Positions 28,571 through 38,139 of a DNA stretch of 64,000 bases are shown in pieces. The notes under the pieces are model-generated. The model worked only from the letters and a program-made list of their open reading frames with translations, was not told the DNA's origin and did not search any database. Source of the DNA: Thalassoglobus polymorphus. Lineage in GTDB: Bacteria > Planctomycetota > Planctomycetia > Planctomycetales > Planctomycetaceae. The first letter of the stretch is position 1; every line of letters starts with the position of its first letter. Both the position numbers and the translations under genes were made by a program. The DNA lies in the NCBI RefSeq assembly GCF_007744255.1, contig NZ_CP036267.1, forward strand, positions 5,654,001-5,718,000. The letters run 5' to 3'.

Positions 28571-28850
28571 TTCTGCCTCGTGGAGAGCAGCGTGCAAAGC
28601 TGCAAACCCGATCTTCACGGGCCCAAAGGCACCGAAGATGCTCGAAGAATCATCAAGCGTTGGTGACCCCGTTCTGCCTCGTGGAGAACAGCGTGCAAAG
28701 CTGCATAGCCGATCTTCACGGGCCCCAAAGGCATCGAAGATGCTCGAAGAAACACCAAGCGTTGGTGACCCCGTCCTGCCTCGTGGAGAACAGCGTGCAT
28801 AGCTGCATAACCGATCTTCACGGGCCCAAAAAGCATCGAAGATGCTTAGA
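28571..28850 (+). repeat. Three tandem ~101-bp units of repeat family B
   Basis: Units start with TTCTGCCTCGTGGAGA at 28571 and 28672, and TCCTGCCTCGTGGAGA at 28774, so the period is 101-102 bp. Each holds CAGCGTGC, AGCTGCA, GATCTTCACGGG and CGAAGATGCT; the third is truncated at its right edge where it meets the end of the beta-barrel gene. The plus-strand frame crossing them is a by-product of the repeat period. Units are near-identical, implying recent amplification. Confidence 0.9.
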
Positions 28851-30381
28851 AGATTACGATGGTTGAGGCGAAGAATCCTTCGCGGCGAAGGGCAGGGGTG
28901 TCGGACCAGTTTTTGATACTACGGAGTTCGAGATACTGTCGCGCGGTCAGCTTCCGGCGATAGGTCATTCCGATGCCAAATGTGGCGTCGGCGCTGACCT
29001 CTTCATATGCAATCTCCGGGATCAGAGATTCATCCTGGTTATGACGAAACAGCTGAACTCCAAGGGCTGCTCCGATACGCTTTTGCGGAGGAGCACCGGC
29101 AGCCAGGTTCAGTAATGGGTTCACTGTAAACGCATTTCGCAGTCGATCAAAATTTCCGCCAGCGATCGTCGTCCAGTCCTCGCTGGCGTAAAACGCATTG
29201 AAGTAGGTAACTGTACTTTCGATGCCAGTCAGGCATTCGAACTTGTGGCTGGGGACGCGCGTGTACGCTGTCTCGACCACTTGTAAGTTGCCATTTCCGA
29301 CGGATGAATCATCTGCGAAGCGGTACATCGTCCGTCCAGAGACCGAGAGAGTCCCAAAGAATTTTGTTGCACTTGCAGCCAAGTAGTTCGTTGAGAACTC
29401 AACGTCCCGGCTACGATTGAGATGCGCATAGGTCGCTTCAATGAAGGTGTGCCGATAATCCGCAGAGAGGTGGACTCCGAGGACATCCGAAGAGTTCGGA
29501 AGGGAATCAACCTGGTCCAACGCATAGAACGCCTGAACATTCAGGTTGCTGAAGGGGAGCGACGTGAAAGTGTTTTTCCCGAGAACAATCCCGGTGATTT
29601 CGTCATTCATCAACAGTCCGTTCTGGAGTCGGAACGGGAAACGCCCCACGGTAAAGTTGACATCAAGCTGATGCCGGTCGTCATTTCGCCATGGGCCGAA
29701 GAGGCTTTGAAGTTCTCCCTCGAACCACCAGCGCATGGGGACTTCAGTTGAGTTGTCGATGTAATGCTGCGGGTCGTTCAACTGCCAGAATGATCCGCCA
29801 GAGTTCTCTTCACCGAGCGGCCGAAACTGGACGTGGAATCTTTCGGTGCCTGTCAGCTGAAAATCAATATCCAAAAGAAGTTGATGTCCGATCCCGTCGC
29901 GGCGAGTGTTGTTCTGTTCAAAAAGAGCCCCGAAAATTTCATACGAACCATGCAACACAATGCGTGGCTCAAGCATATTTGGATCACATCCGAACCAACT
30001 CAAATCTGGATGCCAGCAAACCATCCCGGGACCGAGATAGTCATTCGGTCGCGAGCAGAGCGGTTTCGGCTCGATCCACCATTCTGGCAAACGTAAAATC
30101 TCTCCCGCATGATGATCCTGAACATGCAACTGTGGCCCGGAGAGATCACTTGGCTCATAGAGATACGAACCTCCATGGTGGTAGAGTTCTTCCTCCAGCG
30201 GGGGCAACTCAACCAACACACCATTTTCGAAGTAGCTGATCGGTTCATCAGTCTCGACGCCTTGGACAGGAGACGGTGGAACATTAAGAGTCGCGAAGCC
30301 GGCAGGTTCCTCTGCGCAGACGGGTAGCGCTGCTCTGAGCAAGAGCACAACTGCGATCAATCTTGTGGTCGTCGGGTGCAT
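28846..30381 (-). CDS. Outer-membrane beta-barrel (porin-like) protein
   Basis: Exported protein of 511 residues. A signal peptide (LIAVVLLLRAALPVCA) is followed by a 100-residue proline-rich N-terminal region, then many alternating amphipathic strands (for example HQLLLDIDFQLTG, RHTFIEATYAHLN, TKFFGTLSVSGRTMYRF) and a C-terminal aromatic residue (STIVIF). This is typical of an outer-membrane barrel. It is encoded 109 bp downstream of the multiheme cytochrome gene on the same strand, so the two could form an outer-membrane redox or transport unit. No family name is recognised. Its stop codon directly abuts the tandem family B repeats. Confidence 0.75.
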   Translation of the reverse strand: MHPTTTRLIAVVLLLRAALPVCAEEPAGFATLNVPPSPVQGVETDEPISYFENGVLVELPPLEEELYHHGGSYLYEPSDLSGPQLHVQDHHAGEILRLPEWWIEPKPLCSRPNDYLGPGMVCWHPDLSWFGCDPNMLEPRIVLHGSYEIFGALFEQNNTRRDGIGHQLLLDIDFQLTGTERFHVQFRPLGEENSGGSFWQLNDPQHYIDNSTEVPMRWWFEGELQSLFGPWRNDDRHQLDVNFTVGRFPFRLQNGLLMNDEITGIVLGKNTFTSLPFSNLNVQAFYALDQVDSLPNSSDVLGVHLSADYRHTFIEATYAHLNRSRDVEFSTNYLAASATKFFGTLSVSGRTMYRFADDSSVGNGNLQVVETAYTRVPSHKFECLTGIESTVTYFNAFYASEDWTTIAGGNFDRLRNAFTVNPLLNLAAGAPPQKRIGAALGVQLFRHNQDESLIPEIAYEEVSADATFGIGMTYRRKLTARQYLELRSIKNWSDTPALRREGFFASTIVIF

Positions 30382-30490
30382 AGAGGATCAGGCGAACTGG
30401 ACACTTTCAGAGTCCAGAAAATTGTTGGACGATATTTTTCACTGCTGTGTCGTTGAAGATGCTTATCAGGAAACGGAACAGACGATTCTG

Positions 30491-32548
30491 TCATTCGACC
30501 AGAATGACACACTGATACTCATCGATTACGACTGTCTCGATGAGGTGTTTCAAGTGTGAGATTCCAATTTTGTCGAACAGTGCGGGAGGCAAATTTCGAT
30601 AGTTCAGGCGGACCAGCAAACGGTACTGGCCAGCTTGATCCGGGAGCTTGACTGGGTAGGACTGGCCGACTGTCTGCAGTGGCGGCAGGCTTCCCTTGGC
30701 GATCCGAAAAACGGATGGCCTCCCAAATGATTGTGCAGGTTCATCGACTGGACGAATCACGTTAATGGGGCGGATATCACGGTTCACCGGAATGATGACT
30801 GACCGTTCTGTTCCCTGTGTTGTGAGGACGGTGAATTTGCTCTGAAAATTCAGGAGATGCTTATCCCGTGCGAGCAACCCAGCTTCCACTGCATGACTGT
30901 GCTCATCTCGGAGGTCGCGGTTGTCGTCAAAATCTCCCGATGCAAAAACTTGCTTGCCGTATGGGTCGACAAGTCGGACTTCAACCCAGACCTGTCTTTC
31001 CGCCGTGAATCCCGTGGGGAAATTATGCCCAGCTGTCGTACTGGTAACATCGACGTGAATTTTCATCTTGTCGCGTGGACTGGCTCGATAGGGATGGTCG
31101 ACACTGATCTTGGCTGCGTTTTTGAGTAACGTGTAACGCTCGTTTCTGGCCTTGGCGAGTTGCTGACGATTCTTGATCCTCAAGAGCGTGAGCGTCTCTT
31201 TTTGATGCGGTGTGAGATTCTTCGTGTCCCGGTAATCCTTCTCGTACATCCAGTCGAGTTTCTCCGGAAACTCGGTATCCGGGAGCAGCGAATAGTCTGG
31301 CCCGGAAAACGTATGGCTCGAAAGCGGACGATCTGGAAGCAAGGATGGATCGACTCCTGGAACGACTGCGATCTTCCCGAAAGGCCTCTCCCACGATTTA
31401 ACCGGAACGCCGGGAATCGGTCCCATATGACAATCCTGACACGACGTTCCTTCTTTGGCAGCCGGGCTGTTTTGCCATTCACTAAAGGCTTCTTCGAGTC
31501 GAACACCTTGCGGGCTGGTCACATCATGACAAGACCCGCAGAATGATGATTTCGTCAACTGGTTAGAGCTCGCTGCGTCATGAACCGAGCCATCTGGATT
31601 AACTGGATCACTGAACGGACCATAAGTGCAGCCATCATTCACGAGTCCGGGAGTGACGGGCAAACGGCCGCTTGCTTTGTAGAACGGCTTTTCAAGTCGA
31701 TGGCAAACAACACAAGTCACCCCTTCCATCGAAATCCGCGAGCGATGAACATTTCGCATCGAAGCATTCTCGCCGATGGAAACTCCGATCGGTGTATGGC
31801 AGCGCGTACAAAACGTTCCGATGGTTCCGCCGGTCCGTTCAATCATCGTGAGAGTGAACGCTTCGAACACTGGTGAGTGTTGAGCGTAGGCGTGCATTGA
31901 TCGAGACCATTCATCGTACTGGCGAGGATGGCACTGGGCACACTCTTTCGCAGAAACGAAATCCGTCTCAAGCAACGGACGCGTGTTGCAGTGGTCCGGC
32001 AACACGTAATCAAGGGCTCCGTTTTTGATCCAGCGGTACAGTGTATCCAGTTGACTGGCGGTCAGGTAATCCTCTTTCTTGTCCGGCGGCATATAGGGAG
32101 ATTCAGGAGCGTCTGAGTTTGGATCAAAATTGTGATTCCAGTTGACGTACTGCCAGAGAGGAGACGCTTCCGGGTTCCCGGGGATCACGACAGGTGTGTC
32201 GGAATGAGGCGTCAAACCCATTAGAGATTCGTAAGTCGAGAAATCGTGCTGATCGGTATTCGGGCGATGACAGCCATTGCACTTCTTTCGAATCACCCAG
32301 TGAACTTCCAGCCAATCCTTGTTGAGTGGATGGGTATCCTGCCGGACGATGGGATTCGCAGCGATGACTGTGTTTTCACCCGTTTGCTCCCCCGGAAACA
32401 GGAAAGAAACGACGAGCAGAAGAAGAACGGGAGTTCCCCAAAGATATCGCCGCCATGGCGCACCTTTCACGGATGACGATCTACTCTCGTCCGTGATTGC
32501 AGCATCAACCTCAAGGCATATTTGCCTTGTCGAATGACGGGCGTCCAT
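30491..32548 (-). CDS. Membrane-anchored multiheme c-type cytochrome (six CxxCH)
   Basis: Protein of 685 residues with an N-terminal membrane anchor (about 36-51) and six haem-binding motifs: CNGCH, CAQCH, CTRCH, CVVCH, CGSCH and CQDCH. The first lies in a PSCyt1-like segment (MPPDKKEDYLT). The next five resemble the cytochrome c554/c-type multiheme fold (AKECAQCHPRQYDEW, GTFCTRCHTPIG). A C-terminal beta-rich domain follows (PYRASPRDKMKIHVDVTS...). A strong ribosome-binding site (GGGGGGAAAGGG) precedes the ATG. It is translated just before the beta-barrel gene. Electron transfer in the periplasm or at the cell surface is likely; donor and acceptor are unknown. Confidence 0.88.
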   Translation of the reverse strand: MDARHSTRQICLEVDAAITDESRSSSVKGAPWRRYLWGTPVLLLLVVSFLFPGEQTGENTVIAANPIVRQDTHPLNKDWLEVHWVIRKKCNGCHRPNTDQHDFSTYESLMGLTPHSDTPVVIPGNPEASPLWQYVNWNHNFDPNSDAPESPYMPPDKKEDYLTASQLDTLYRWIKNGALDYVLPDHCNTRPLLETDFVSAKECAQCHPRQYDEWSRSMHAYAQHSPVFEAFTLTMIERTGGTIGTFCTRCHTPIGVSIGENASMRNVHRSRISMEGVTCVVCHRLEKPFYKASGRLPVTPGLVNDGCTYGPFSDPVNPDGSVHDAASSNQLTKSSFCGSCHDVTSPQGVRLEEAFSEWQNSPAAKEGTSCQDCHMGPIPGVPVKSWERPFGKIAVVPGVDPSLLPDRPLSSHTFSGPDYSLLPDTEFPEKLDWMYEKDYRDTKNLTPHQKETLTLLRIKNRQQLAKARNERYTLLKNAAKISVDHPYRASPRDKMKIHVDVTSTTAGHNFPTGFTAERQVWVEVRLVDPYGKQVFASGDFDDNRDLRDEHSHAVEAGLLARDKHLLNFQSKFTVLTTQGTERSVIIPVNRDIRPINVIRPVDEPAQSFGRPSVFRIAKGSLPPLQTVGQSYPVKLPDQAGQYRLLVRLNYRNLPPALFDKIGISHLKHLIETVVIDEYQCVILVE

Positions 32549-32981
32549 GCCCTTTCCCCCCCAAGCACTTTCAATGTCTCTATAAGTTCGCTTCTCCAGG
32601 TTCGGCAGATTCTGCTAAACCGGTAGCGCAGCCCATGCAGGCTTAACATTACATCGGATGAAAAGCGTGTGCAGGTCCAACAAGTTCGTTGTGAAGACTC
32701 ATTCAGACAACAAGTTTGAAGCTTTTCCAAGGGAAAGAGCGCCTCTGACAGTCTGATTTCCTCCAATCATCACCTGAGCAGACATGAGGATGGCTCAAGA
32801 GGATTTTTCTGAGGCAAGCTGGAAATCTCGGTGGACTTGGCGACTGCAGCCAGATTCATCAGAATGTGAGTCTGCAAAACAGAAACTTTTTCAACAACTT
32901 GAAAAGGCTGAAGCCTTGCAGAGAGCCTCCAGCATGAATGGAAGCTTCACATTGAACCTGTCAACGTGAGCCGAACTCGTT
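32549..32981. other. Divergent spacer, no gene supported
   Basis: About 430 bp between the minus-strand cytochrome gene and the plus-strand sulfatase. It must hold the cytochrome promoter. A 61-codon plus-strand frame at 32784-32969 has no recognisable content. The sulfatase-side end is occupied by a family A repeat. Confidence 0.35.
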
Positions 32982-33062
32982 AGAACTGATCCTGAAACTT
33001 GAAATTGCTCTCTCAATCATTGAGGAAAACGGGTATTCCAGAGGTTTCCGGACTGGTTTTAG
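32982..33062 (+). repeat. Dispersed 81-bp imperfect palindrome, family A copy 3
   Basis: Starts AGAACTGATCCTGAAACTTG and ends GGTTTCCGGACTGGTTTTAG, with the inner CTCTCTCAATCATTGAGGAA dyad. It lies 38 bp before the sulfatase start, so it is part of the promoter or leader of that gene. Confidence 0.8.
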
Positions 33063-33100
33063 CAAGTTGGCTTGTTGTTCTTGAAGCCAGAAAGAGAACT

Positions 33101-34432
33101 ATGTCGCTCCGTGCATCTCTATTGTCGGTTGTTGCTCTCATATTCGCATCAGCGTTCAGCTCGCAGCTTCAAGCTGCCCCGCCCAATGTGGTGCTGATCA
33201 TCTCTGATGATCAGGCGTGGGGGGATTACGGTTTTATGGGGCACTCAGAAATCCAGACTCCCCATCTCGACAAACTCGCTGCCGAGTCGTTGACGTTTCA
33301 GCGTGGCTACGTTCCTGACAGTTTGTGTCGACCTTCTCTGACAACCATCGTCACCGGTCGATATCCGCATCAGCATGGAATCGTGGGTAACGATCCTCCT
33401 CCTCCAGCTGATCTGGTCGGCGCGGCAAAGCGACAAATCGTCCGAGATCCCCGATATCTGGAGATTCGGAATCGTTACATCGAACACATCGATGATGAAA
33501 CAACGCTGGCAGACTTTCTGCATGAGAATCTCGGATACATTTCGCATCAGTCCGGGAAGTGGTGGGAAGGACACTATTCCCGTGGTGGGTTCACTCATGG
33601 CATGACGCATGGAGATCGCACCAAAGGAGGCCGACATGGTGACGACGGCTTGAAGATTGGACGCACAGGAATGAAGCCAGTCTTTGATTTCATCGATACT
33701 GCCGTTGAAGAAGAAAAGCCGTTCTTCGTTTATTACGCACCGTTCCTGCCTCACACTCCTCACAATCCTCCAGCAAGACTCCTCAACAAATACAAAGATA
33801 AGACTCCGCATTTGCCGATTGCGAAATACTGGGCGATGTGCGAATGGTTCGACGAAACGTGTGGGCAGTTGCTTGATCACCTCGATGAAAAGAACGTCGG
33901 CGACGACACGATTGTGCTTTACGTTTGCGATAATGGCTGGATCAATGAAGAGAATGCCAGTCGTTATGCACCGCGATCAAAACGTTCTCAATACGATGGG
34001 GGAACGCGAACCCCAATCATGATTCGCTGGAGAAATCACGTTGAGCCAAAAATGGACACGACTCATCTTGCCAGTTCGATTGATCTGGTCCCCACAGCTC
34101 TGGCTGCTGTCGGAATCGACATCCCGAAGGATCTCCCCGGAATTAACTTGCTAGATTCCAAAGCTGTCGCAGATCGCAAAGCGATCTTTGGCGAAATTCT
34201 GGAGCACGACATTCAACACATGACGGACCCAGTCGCCAGCTTGCGATTTCGCTGGGTGATCGAAGGAGACTGGAAGTGCATCGTCCCTCACCCCGGTCGT
34301 GAACCCGATGCGAAGACCGAACTCTTCAATATCACCAAAGACCCGCATGAGAAAAATGACCTCGCAGCGGACATGCCTGAAAAAGTTGCTCAGCTGACAA
34401 AGAAAATCAACCAGTGGTGGAAAGTGGATTGA
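33101..34432 (+). CDS. Secreted sulfatase with non-canonical active-site motif
   Basis: Arylsulfatase-family enzyme of 443 residues with a signal peptide ([20 protein letters not shown]). Metal-binding residues are present at the N-terminus ([15 protein letters not shown]), and the later YVCDNGW supplies the usual DNG. The nucleophile region reads [22 protein letters not shown]: the formylglycine cysteine (C76) is present, but the arginine of CxPSR is leucine (CRPSL). The ATG at 33101 is preferred over an in-frame start at 32999, which would run through a repeat. It likely removes sulfate esters from marine polysaccharides, but no substrate can be named. No formylglycine-generating enzyme lies nearby. 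Confidence 0.9.
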   Translation: MSLRASLLSVVALIFASAFSSQLQAAPPNVVLIISDDQAWGDYGFMGHSEIQTPHLDKLAAESLTFQRGYVPDSLCRPSLTTIVTGRYPHQHGIVGNDPPPPADLVGAAKRQIVRDPRYLEIRNRYIEHIDDETTLADFLHENLGYISHQSGKWWEGHYSRGGFTHGMTHGDRTKGGRHGDDGLKIGRTGMKPVFDFIDTAVEEEKPFFVYYAPFLPHTPHNPPARLLNKYKDKTPHLPIAKYWAMCEWFDETCGQLLDHLDEKNVGDDTIVLYVCDNGWINEENASRYAPRSKRSQYDGGTRTPIMIRWRNHVEPKMDTTHLASSIDLVPTALAAVGIDIPKDLPGINLLDSKAVADRKAIFGEILEHDIQHMTDPVASLRFRWVIEGDWKCIVPHPGREPDAKTELFNITKDPHEKNDLAADMPEKVAQLTKKINQWWKVD

Positions 34433-34493
34433 TTTCACGAGCGACTCATCTACATTCGCAACTCACGTTCACCTTCTTGCTGAAAATAAATTG

Positions 34494-35030
34494 ATGACTA
34501 TGTCTGGATCGAAACAGGCTCCTGATACCGAGAGCGGTGAACAGGCGGGGGAGTCGTTGACTCCTCTGACACACTTTGATGAATCAGGAGCCAGCAGAAT
34601 GGTCGATGTCGGCGGGAAGCCGGTGACGAGTCGCATGGCGCGGGCTGAAGCGACGGTTGTCATGCAACCGGAGACGCTCGAACTCATCCAGAATCGGAAA
34701 TTCGCCAAAGGGGATGTTCTGGAGGTCGCTCGACTCGCTGGAATTATGGCGACCAAACGAACGGATGAACTGATTCCGTTGTGTCACTCTTTGGGGCTCG
34801 ATGCAGCGAGTCTTGAATTTGAACCTCTTGATGCATCACGAATTCGGATCGAAGCGAGCGTCAGTGTTCAAGGTCGAACGGGAGTCGAAATGGAAGCGAT
34901 GACAGCCGTTTCTATTGCTGCTCTCACGATTTACGACATGTGCAAGTCTGTTGATCGGTCGATGGAAATTACGAATCTTCGACTCATTGAAAAAAGTGGC
35001 GGAAAAAGTGGGCATTTCCTTCGTGAATAA
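34494..35030 (+). CDS. moaC: Cyclic pyranopterin monophosphate synthase MoaC
   Basis: Catalyses formation of cyclic pyranopterin monophosphate in molybdenum/tungsten cofactor synthesis. At about 178 residues it is slightly longer than usual because of a 25-residue polar N-terminus. Core motifs are [62 protein letters not shown] and [10 protein letters not shown]. It is on the plus strand, 61 bp after the sulfatase. The cofactor could serve the aldehyde:ferredoxin oxidoreductase 1.3 kb away. The start may be either of two ATGs six bases apart. Confidence 0.93.
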   Translation: MTMSGSKQAPDTESGEQAGESLTPLTHFDESGASRMVDVGGKPVTSRMARAEATVVMQPETLELIQNRKFAKGDVLEVARLAGIMATKRTDELIPLCHSLGLDAASLEFEPLDASRIRIEASVSVQGRTGVEMEAMTAVSIAALTIYDMCKSVDRSMEITNLRLIEKSGGKSGHFLRE

Positions 35031-35100
35031 CTTTCGCTAATAACGGATAAAGCTCGTACGTCGCTTGCCCCACCGTTGAAGATTGGGCAAGCAGAGCGTT

Positions 35101-35205
35101 CTGGAGCATTTTCGGAACTTGTATTCCAACCTGTCCTGTGGAGTTCAACGTTTTTTCTGAGAGAACCGTTTCTTCACGGGCACGGAAAGCACGAAAATGC
35201 TCTAA
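35101..35205 (+). repeat. Dispersed repeat family B with clear inverted ends
   Basis: The left end GAGCATTTTCG and right end CGAAAATGCTC are exact inverted repeats about 105 bp apart. Between them are TGTCCTGTGGAGTTCAACG and TTCTTCACGGGCACGGAAAG, the family blocks. It lies just before the polyprenyl synthetase start and explains the long in-frame extension upstream of that gene. Confidence 0.75.
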
Positions 35206-35252
35206 TGAACCGTTTTTGTTTGTGTTTAAGAATTCCCAAGAAGGTCGCGGAA

Positions 35253-36245
35253 ATGCCGCAAATTGATAATGTGAACGAGCTATTGACGCAAACCCAGTCA
35301 TTGATTGGGGATGCATTGCAAGCTGTCGAGGCGACATTTGCGACCGAATTGGCCTCGAAGAATCCCTATCTCAGGGATATCTATCAGCACACATCCCGCT
35401 TTCGTGGAAAACGGCTCCGTCCAATTTTGTGCTTGCTGACAGCCAAAGCCTGTGGCGAAATTAAACGTGAGCACGAAATCCTGGCTGCCGTCGTCGAGAT
35501 GATTCATACCGCCACGCTGGTGCACGACGATGTTCTCGACAACGCTGATATTCGTCGACATGTGGCGACTGTGAATGTTCGCTGGAATAACCATACGTCG
35601 GTGTTGTACGGCGATTTTTTATTCACACATTCGTTCCATCTTGCTGCCGAAACGGGAAGTGCGGAAGCTTGCCGACTGATAGGCCGAGCCACGAATCTGG
35701 TCTGCGAAGGAGAACTGACACAAATCCGCAACCGTGGAAACCTCAACCTGACCGAGGCGGAGTATCTGAACATCATCGATGGCAAGACTGCCGAACTGTG
35801 TGCCGTCGCATGCCTGCTAGGTGCGAAGTTCGCCAATGCCGACCAAGAAACCATCAAGCGACTCGAAAACTTTGGACGACTACTCGGACAAGCATTTCAA
35901 ATCGCTGACGATGTTCTCGATCTGACAGGACTGGAATCGAACGTTGGAAAAACGTTGGGCACTGATCTCTTTCAACAAAAGTTGACGCTGCCAATCATTC
36001 GGCTATTGGGGAAATCATCAGAACAGTCCAAGTCGGAACTGACCGAGCTCTTGGAAGCGGGGACCGATGAAGCTGCTCAGAAAATTGTTCACTTGGCGAA
36101 AGAAGAAGGAGTCATTGAAGAATCATTCGATTTCGCAAAACAGCTCGCAACTCAGGCTCAGTCAGAACTCGACATCCTGCCCGATTCGCCAGCCAAGCAG
36201 GTCTTGTTGAAATTACCAATCATGTCCATCAACCGCGTCGTTTAG
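35253..36245 (+). CDS. Polyprenyl diphosphate synthase
   Basis: Trans-isoprenyl diphosphate synthase of 330 residues that chain-extends isopentenyl diphosphate, probably for quinone side chains or carrier lipids. Substrate-binding aspartates lie in HTATLVHDDVLDNADIRR (first Asp-rich motif) and QAFQIADDVLDLTG (second). RFRGKRLRPILCLL and GTDLFQQKLTLPII are also standard. The ATG at 35253 (MPQIDNVNELLTQ) has AAGAAGG upstream; a longer frame from 35076 runs through a repeat. It lies 222 bp after moaC on the same strand. Product chain length cannot be judged by eye. Confidence 0.92.
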   Translation: MPQIDNVNELLTQTQSLIGDALQAVEATFATELASKNPYLRDIYQHTSRFRGKRLRPILCLLTAKACGEIKREHEILAAVVEMIHTATLVHDDVLDNADIRRHVATVNVRWNNHTSVLYGDFLFTHSFHLAAETGSAEACRLIGRATNLVCEGELTQIRNRGNLNLTEAEYLNIIDGKTAELCAVACLLGAKFANADQETIKRLENFGRLLGQAFQIADDVLDLTGLESNVGKTLGTDLFQQKLTLPIIRLLGKSSEQSKSELTELLEAGTDEAAQKIVHLAKEEGVIEESFDFAKQLATQAQSELDILPDSPAKQVLLKLPIMSINRVV

Positions 36246-36254
36246 AGTCTTTTC

Positions 36255-36325
36255 AATACCCGTCGTGCCCGTGCAGAGCGCGTGCGTCACATTCGAAAAG
36301 AATTCTCGAAAATGCTCTGCTGCAT
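36255..36325 (+). repeat. Dispersed repeat family B, partial copy between convergent genes
   Basis: Holds CGTGCCCGTGCAGAGCGCG and ends TCTCGAAAATGCTCTGC, the typical right end. It fills the gap between the polyprenyl synthetase and the oxidoreductase gene, which converge. Confidence 0.55.
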
Positions 36326-36328
36326 ACT

Positions 36329-38104
36329 TCAAGCTTGCGGAGAAGCAGTCGGAACGTACCCGTCCGCCGTCCAACCGCGTGCGAGGTTGTAAGCTTTGAT
36401 TTGCTCAGCGAGTCTTTGCCGAGTGAGGACTCCTCCCACGCTGGCTCCCTCTGCGATGGGAGTTTCAAAGAACCTTGCCGGGAGTGTGTCCTCTGCGGGT
36501 GTCCAACCTTGGTCGATATTGAACTGCTTCTTGGCCGTCACGATTCGCTGTGCTGTTGTTTTCAACTCAGCAGCATCGACGTCCCAACCGGTGACAAGGT
36601 GCAACATTTCTGCCATCGCAGCCATGCGGTCAGTGAAGACGCCTCTTAGAAATTTGCAGAGGATTAAGGAATCCATCACGGCAGCTTCGTCTTCCGTTTC
36701 GATTGCAAGATTGACTGCGTGGTCATCCGGGTTCATGCGGTCGACCTCTTCAGAGAAGTCGACTTGATAAGCTCCCGAGCGATTATGATCTGCTCCGCGC
36801 GTTCCGACGGCAAAGCCAAGTGCCATAGTTTGCAGTGCTCGCGGCTCGTACCCGGGCAGTTCTAAACCTTTCACATGGATCGCAAATTCTTCTGTACCAC
36901 GTCCAATTTTTTGCGAGGCAATCCGCACACCCTCTGCCAGAATTTCACCAACACCTTTTCTCAAGCTGATCAGTTTCAGTGTGTCGAGAAGAGCTTTGCC
37001 GCTACCAAACTGGAGCGTCGGTTCATCAAGAAATCCCTTTTCAACAGACTCCATTGCAAAGGCGACACTCGCCCCGGCGCTGATCGTGTCGATGCCGACT
37101 TCATCGCAATATGCAGACGCCGCCAACACCATTTCCGGGTCGGAAATCCCACAGAGCGGGCCGAGCGCGTAAAGGTTTTCGTACTCCATGCGCACGGGAG
37201 TTTGCTGCTTGTTTCCGAGCTTGAAAATGTGTTCACAACCAATCGTACAAGCAGCACAGCTATCACGCGTACGCACGCTTGAAAGGACATCAGGAGCGAT
37301 CTGTTCTGCACCTTCAAAAGATGTTTGCTGGAAGTTCCGAGTCGGCAATGTTCCGAGACGATTGAAGGTGAGCAAATTGCTGACGGTTCCGAGTTCTCGA
37401 TATTTCTCGGTCGCTGCCCCGAACGATTTTTGTGAGAGTGACTTGCTGTATTTGATCAATTCGTCGGGATGTGCAAACTCAGTCTTGCGGTCTCCAAAGA
37501 CTGCAATCGCTTTCAGTTTTTTCGAGCCCATGACTGCGCCGAGTCCGCCTCGACCGGCGTGCCTGCCATCGTTAGAAATGGTTGCATATCGAACCAAATT
37601 TTCACCCGCCGGGCCGATGGCTGCGACTCGAAATTGATTTCCGATTTCAGATCGAAGGCTTTTTGCGGTTGCCGCACTCGACTTGCCCCACAGGTCCGTT
37701 GCTTCTTCAATAGAGAGACTGTCGGGCGTGACCTGAATGAAGACTGGCGACTCGCTTTTCCCGACAATGCAGATTGCATCGTAACCCGTTTTCTTCCCTG
37801 CGATGGCAAAGTGAGACGAGGAGAGTGAATCGTTCAAACGGTTGGTGAGTGGACTTTTCGAGAGAACGGAAAACTTGGCAGACGTCGTTAGCGGACTCCC
37901 GACGAGAGGACTAAAGACAAAAAGCAACGGAGCAGATTCACCAAGCGGGTCGTCATTTCCAGAGGATTCTTGAGAAAGTATCGCCGTCCCGAGACCTCCT
38001 CCACCAATGAATCCACGTAGCATTGGCTCGTCAATCTGAACAACCTGAGACGTCCGCTGACAAAGATCAACTCGCAGGTAACAACCGTGGTATCCAAATG
38101 GCAT
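36329..38104 (-). CDS. Aldehyde:ferredoxin oxidoreductase (tungstopterin family)
   Basis: Oxidises aldehydes to acids, passing electrons to ferredoxin; known relatives use tungsten bis-pterin plus one [4Fe-4S] cluster. The 591-residue length is normal. Cluster ligands are C283, C286, C290 (CAACTIGC) and C483 (LILCKFL). The pterin-binding domain shows FIGGGGLGTAIL, GRHAGRGGLGAVMGSKKLKA and GTRGADHNRS. It is on the minus strand, 35 bp after purN. moaC is 1.3 kb away on the other strand and a MoaD-like gene is 33 kb away. Many planctomycetes are aerobic, so this oxygen-sensitive family is notable here. Substrate unknown. Confidence 0.92.
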   Translation of the reverse strand: MPFGYHGCYLRVDLCQRTSQVVQIDEPMLRGFIGGGGLGTAILSQESSGNDDPLGESAPLLFVFSPLVGSPLTTSAKFSVLSKSPLTNRLNDSLSSSHFAIAGKKTGYDAICIVGKSESPVFIQVTPDSLSIEEATDLWGKSSAATAKSLRSEIGNQFRVAAIGPAGENLVRYATISNDGRHAGRGGLGAVMGSKKLKAIAVFGDRKTEFAHPDELIKYSKSLSQKSFGAATEKYRELGTVSNLLTFNRLGTLPTRNFQQTSFEGAEQIAPDVLSSVRTRDSCAACTIGCEHIFKLGNKQQTPVRMEYENLYALGPLCGISDPEMVLAASAYCDEVGIDTISAGASVAFAMESVEKGFLDEPTLQFGSGKALLDTLKLISLRKGVGEILAEGVRIASQKIGRGTEEFAIHVKGLELPGYEPRALQTMALGFAVGTRGADHNRSGAYQVDFSEEVDRMNPDDHAVNLAIETEDEAAVMDSLILCKFLRGVFTDRMAAMAEMLHLVTGWDVDAAELKTTAQRIVTAKKQFNIDQGWTPAEDTLPARFFETPIAEGASVGGVLTRQRLAEQIKAYNLARGWTADGYVPTASPQA

Positions 38105-38139
38105 GTTTGCGAAGGATTGAGGAGATCCAATTTAAGGGT

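Noticed and set aside
28571-28850. CRISPR-like array
   Set aside because: The units are nearly identical along their whole length and have no unique spacers, so this is a plain tandem repeat.
28369-28866. Plus-strand frame of 165 codons across the tandem repeats
   Set aside because: It repeats the same sequence in three periods (for example LVTPFCLVENSV) and lacks a real start. It is a by-product of the tandem family B repeat and antisense to the end of the barrel gene.
32784-32969. Plus-strand frame of 61 codons
   Set aside because: Lys/Glu/Gln-rich with no clear ribosome-binding site or homologue pattern; not supported.
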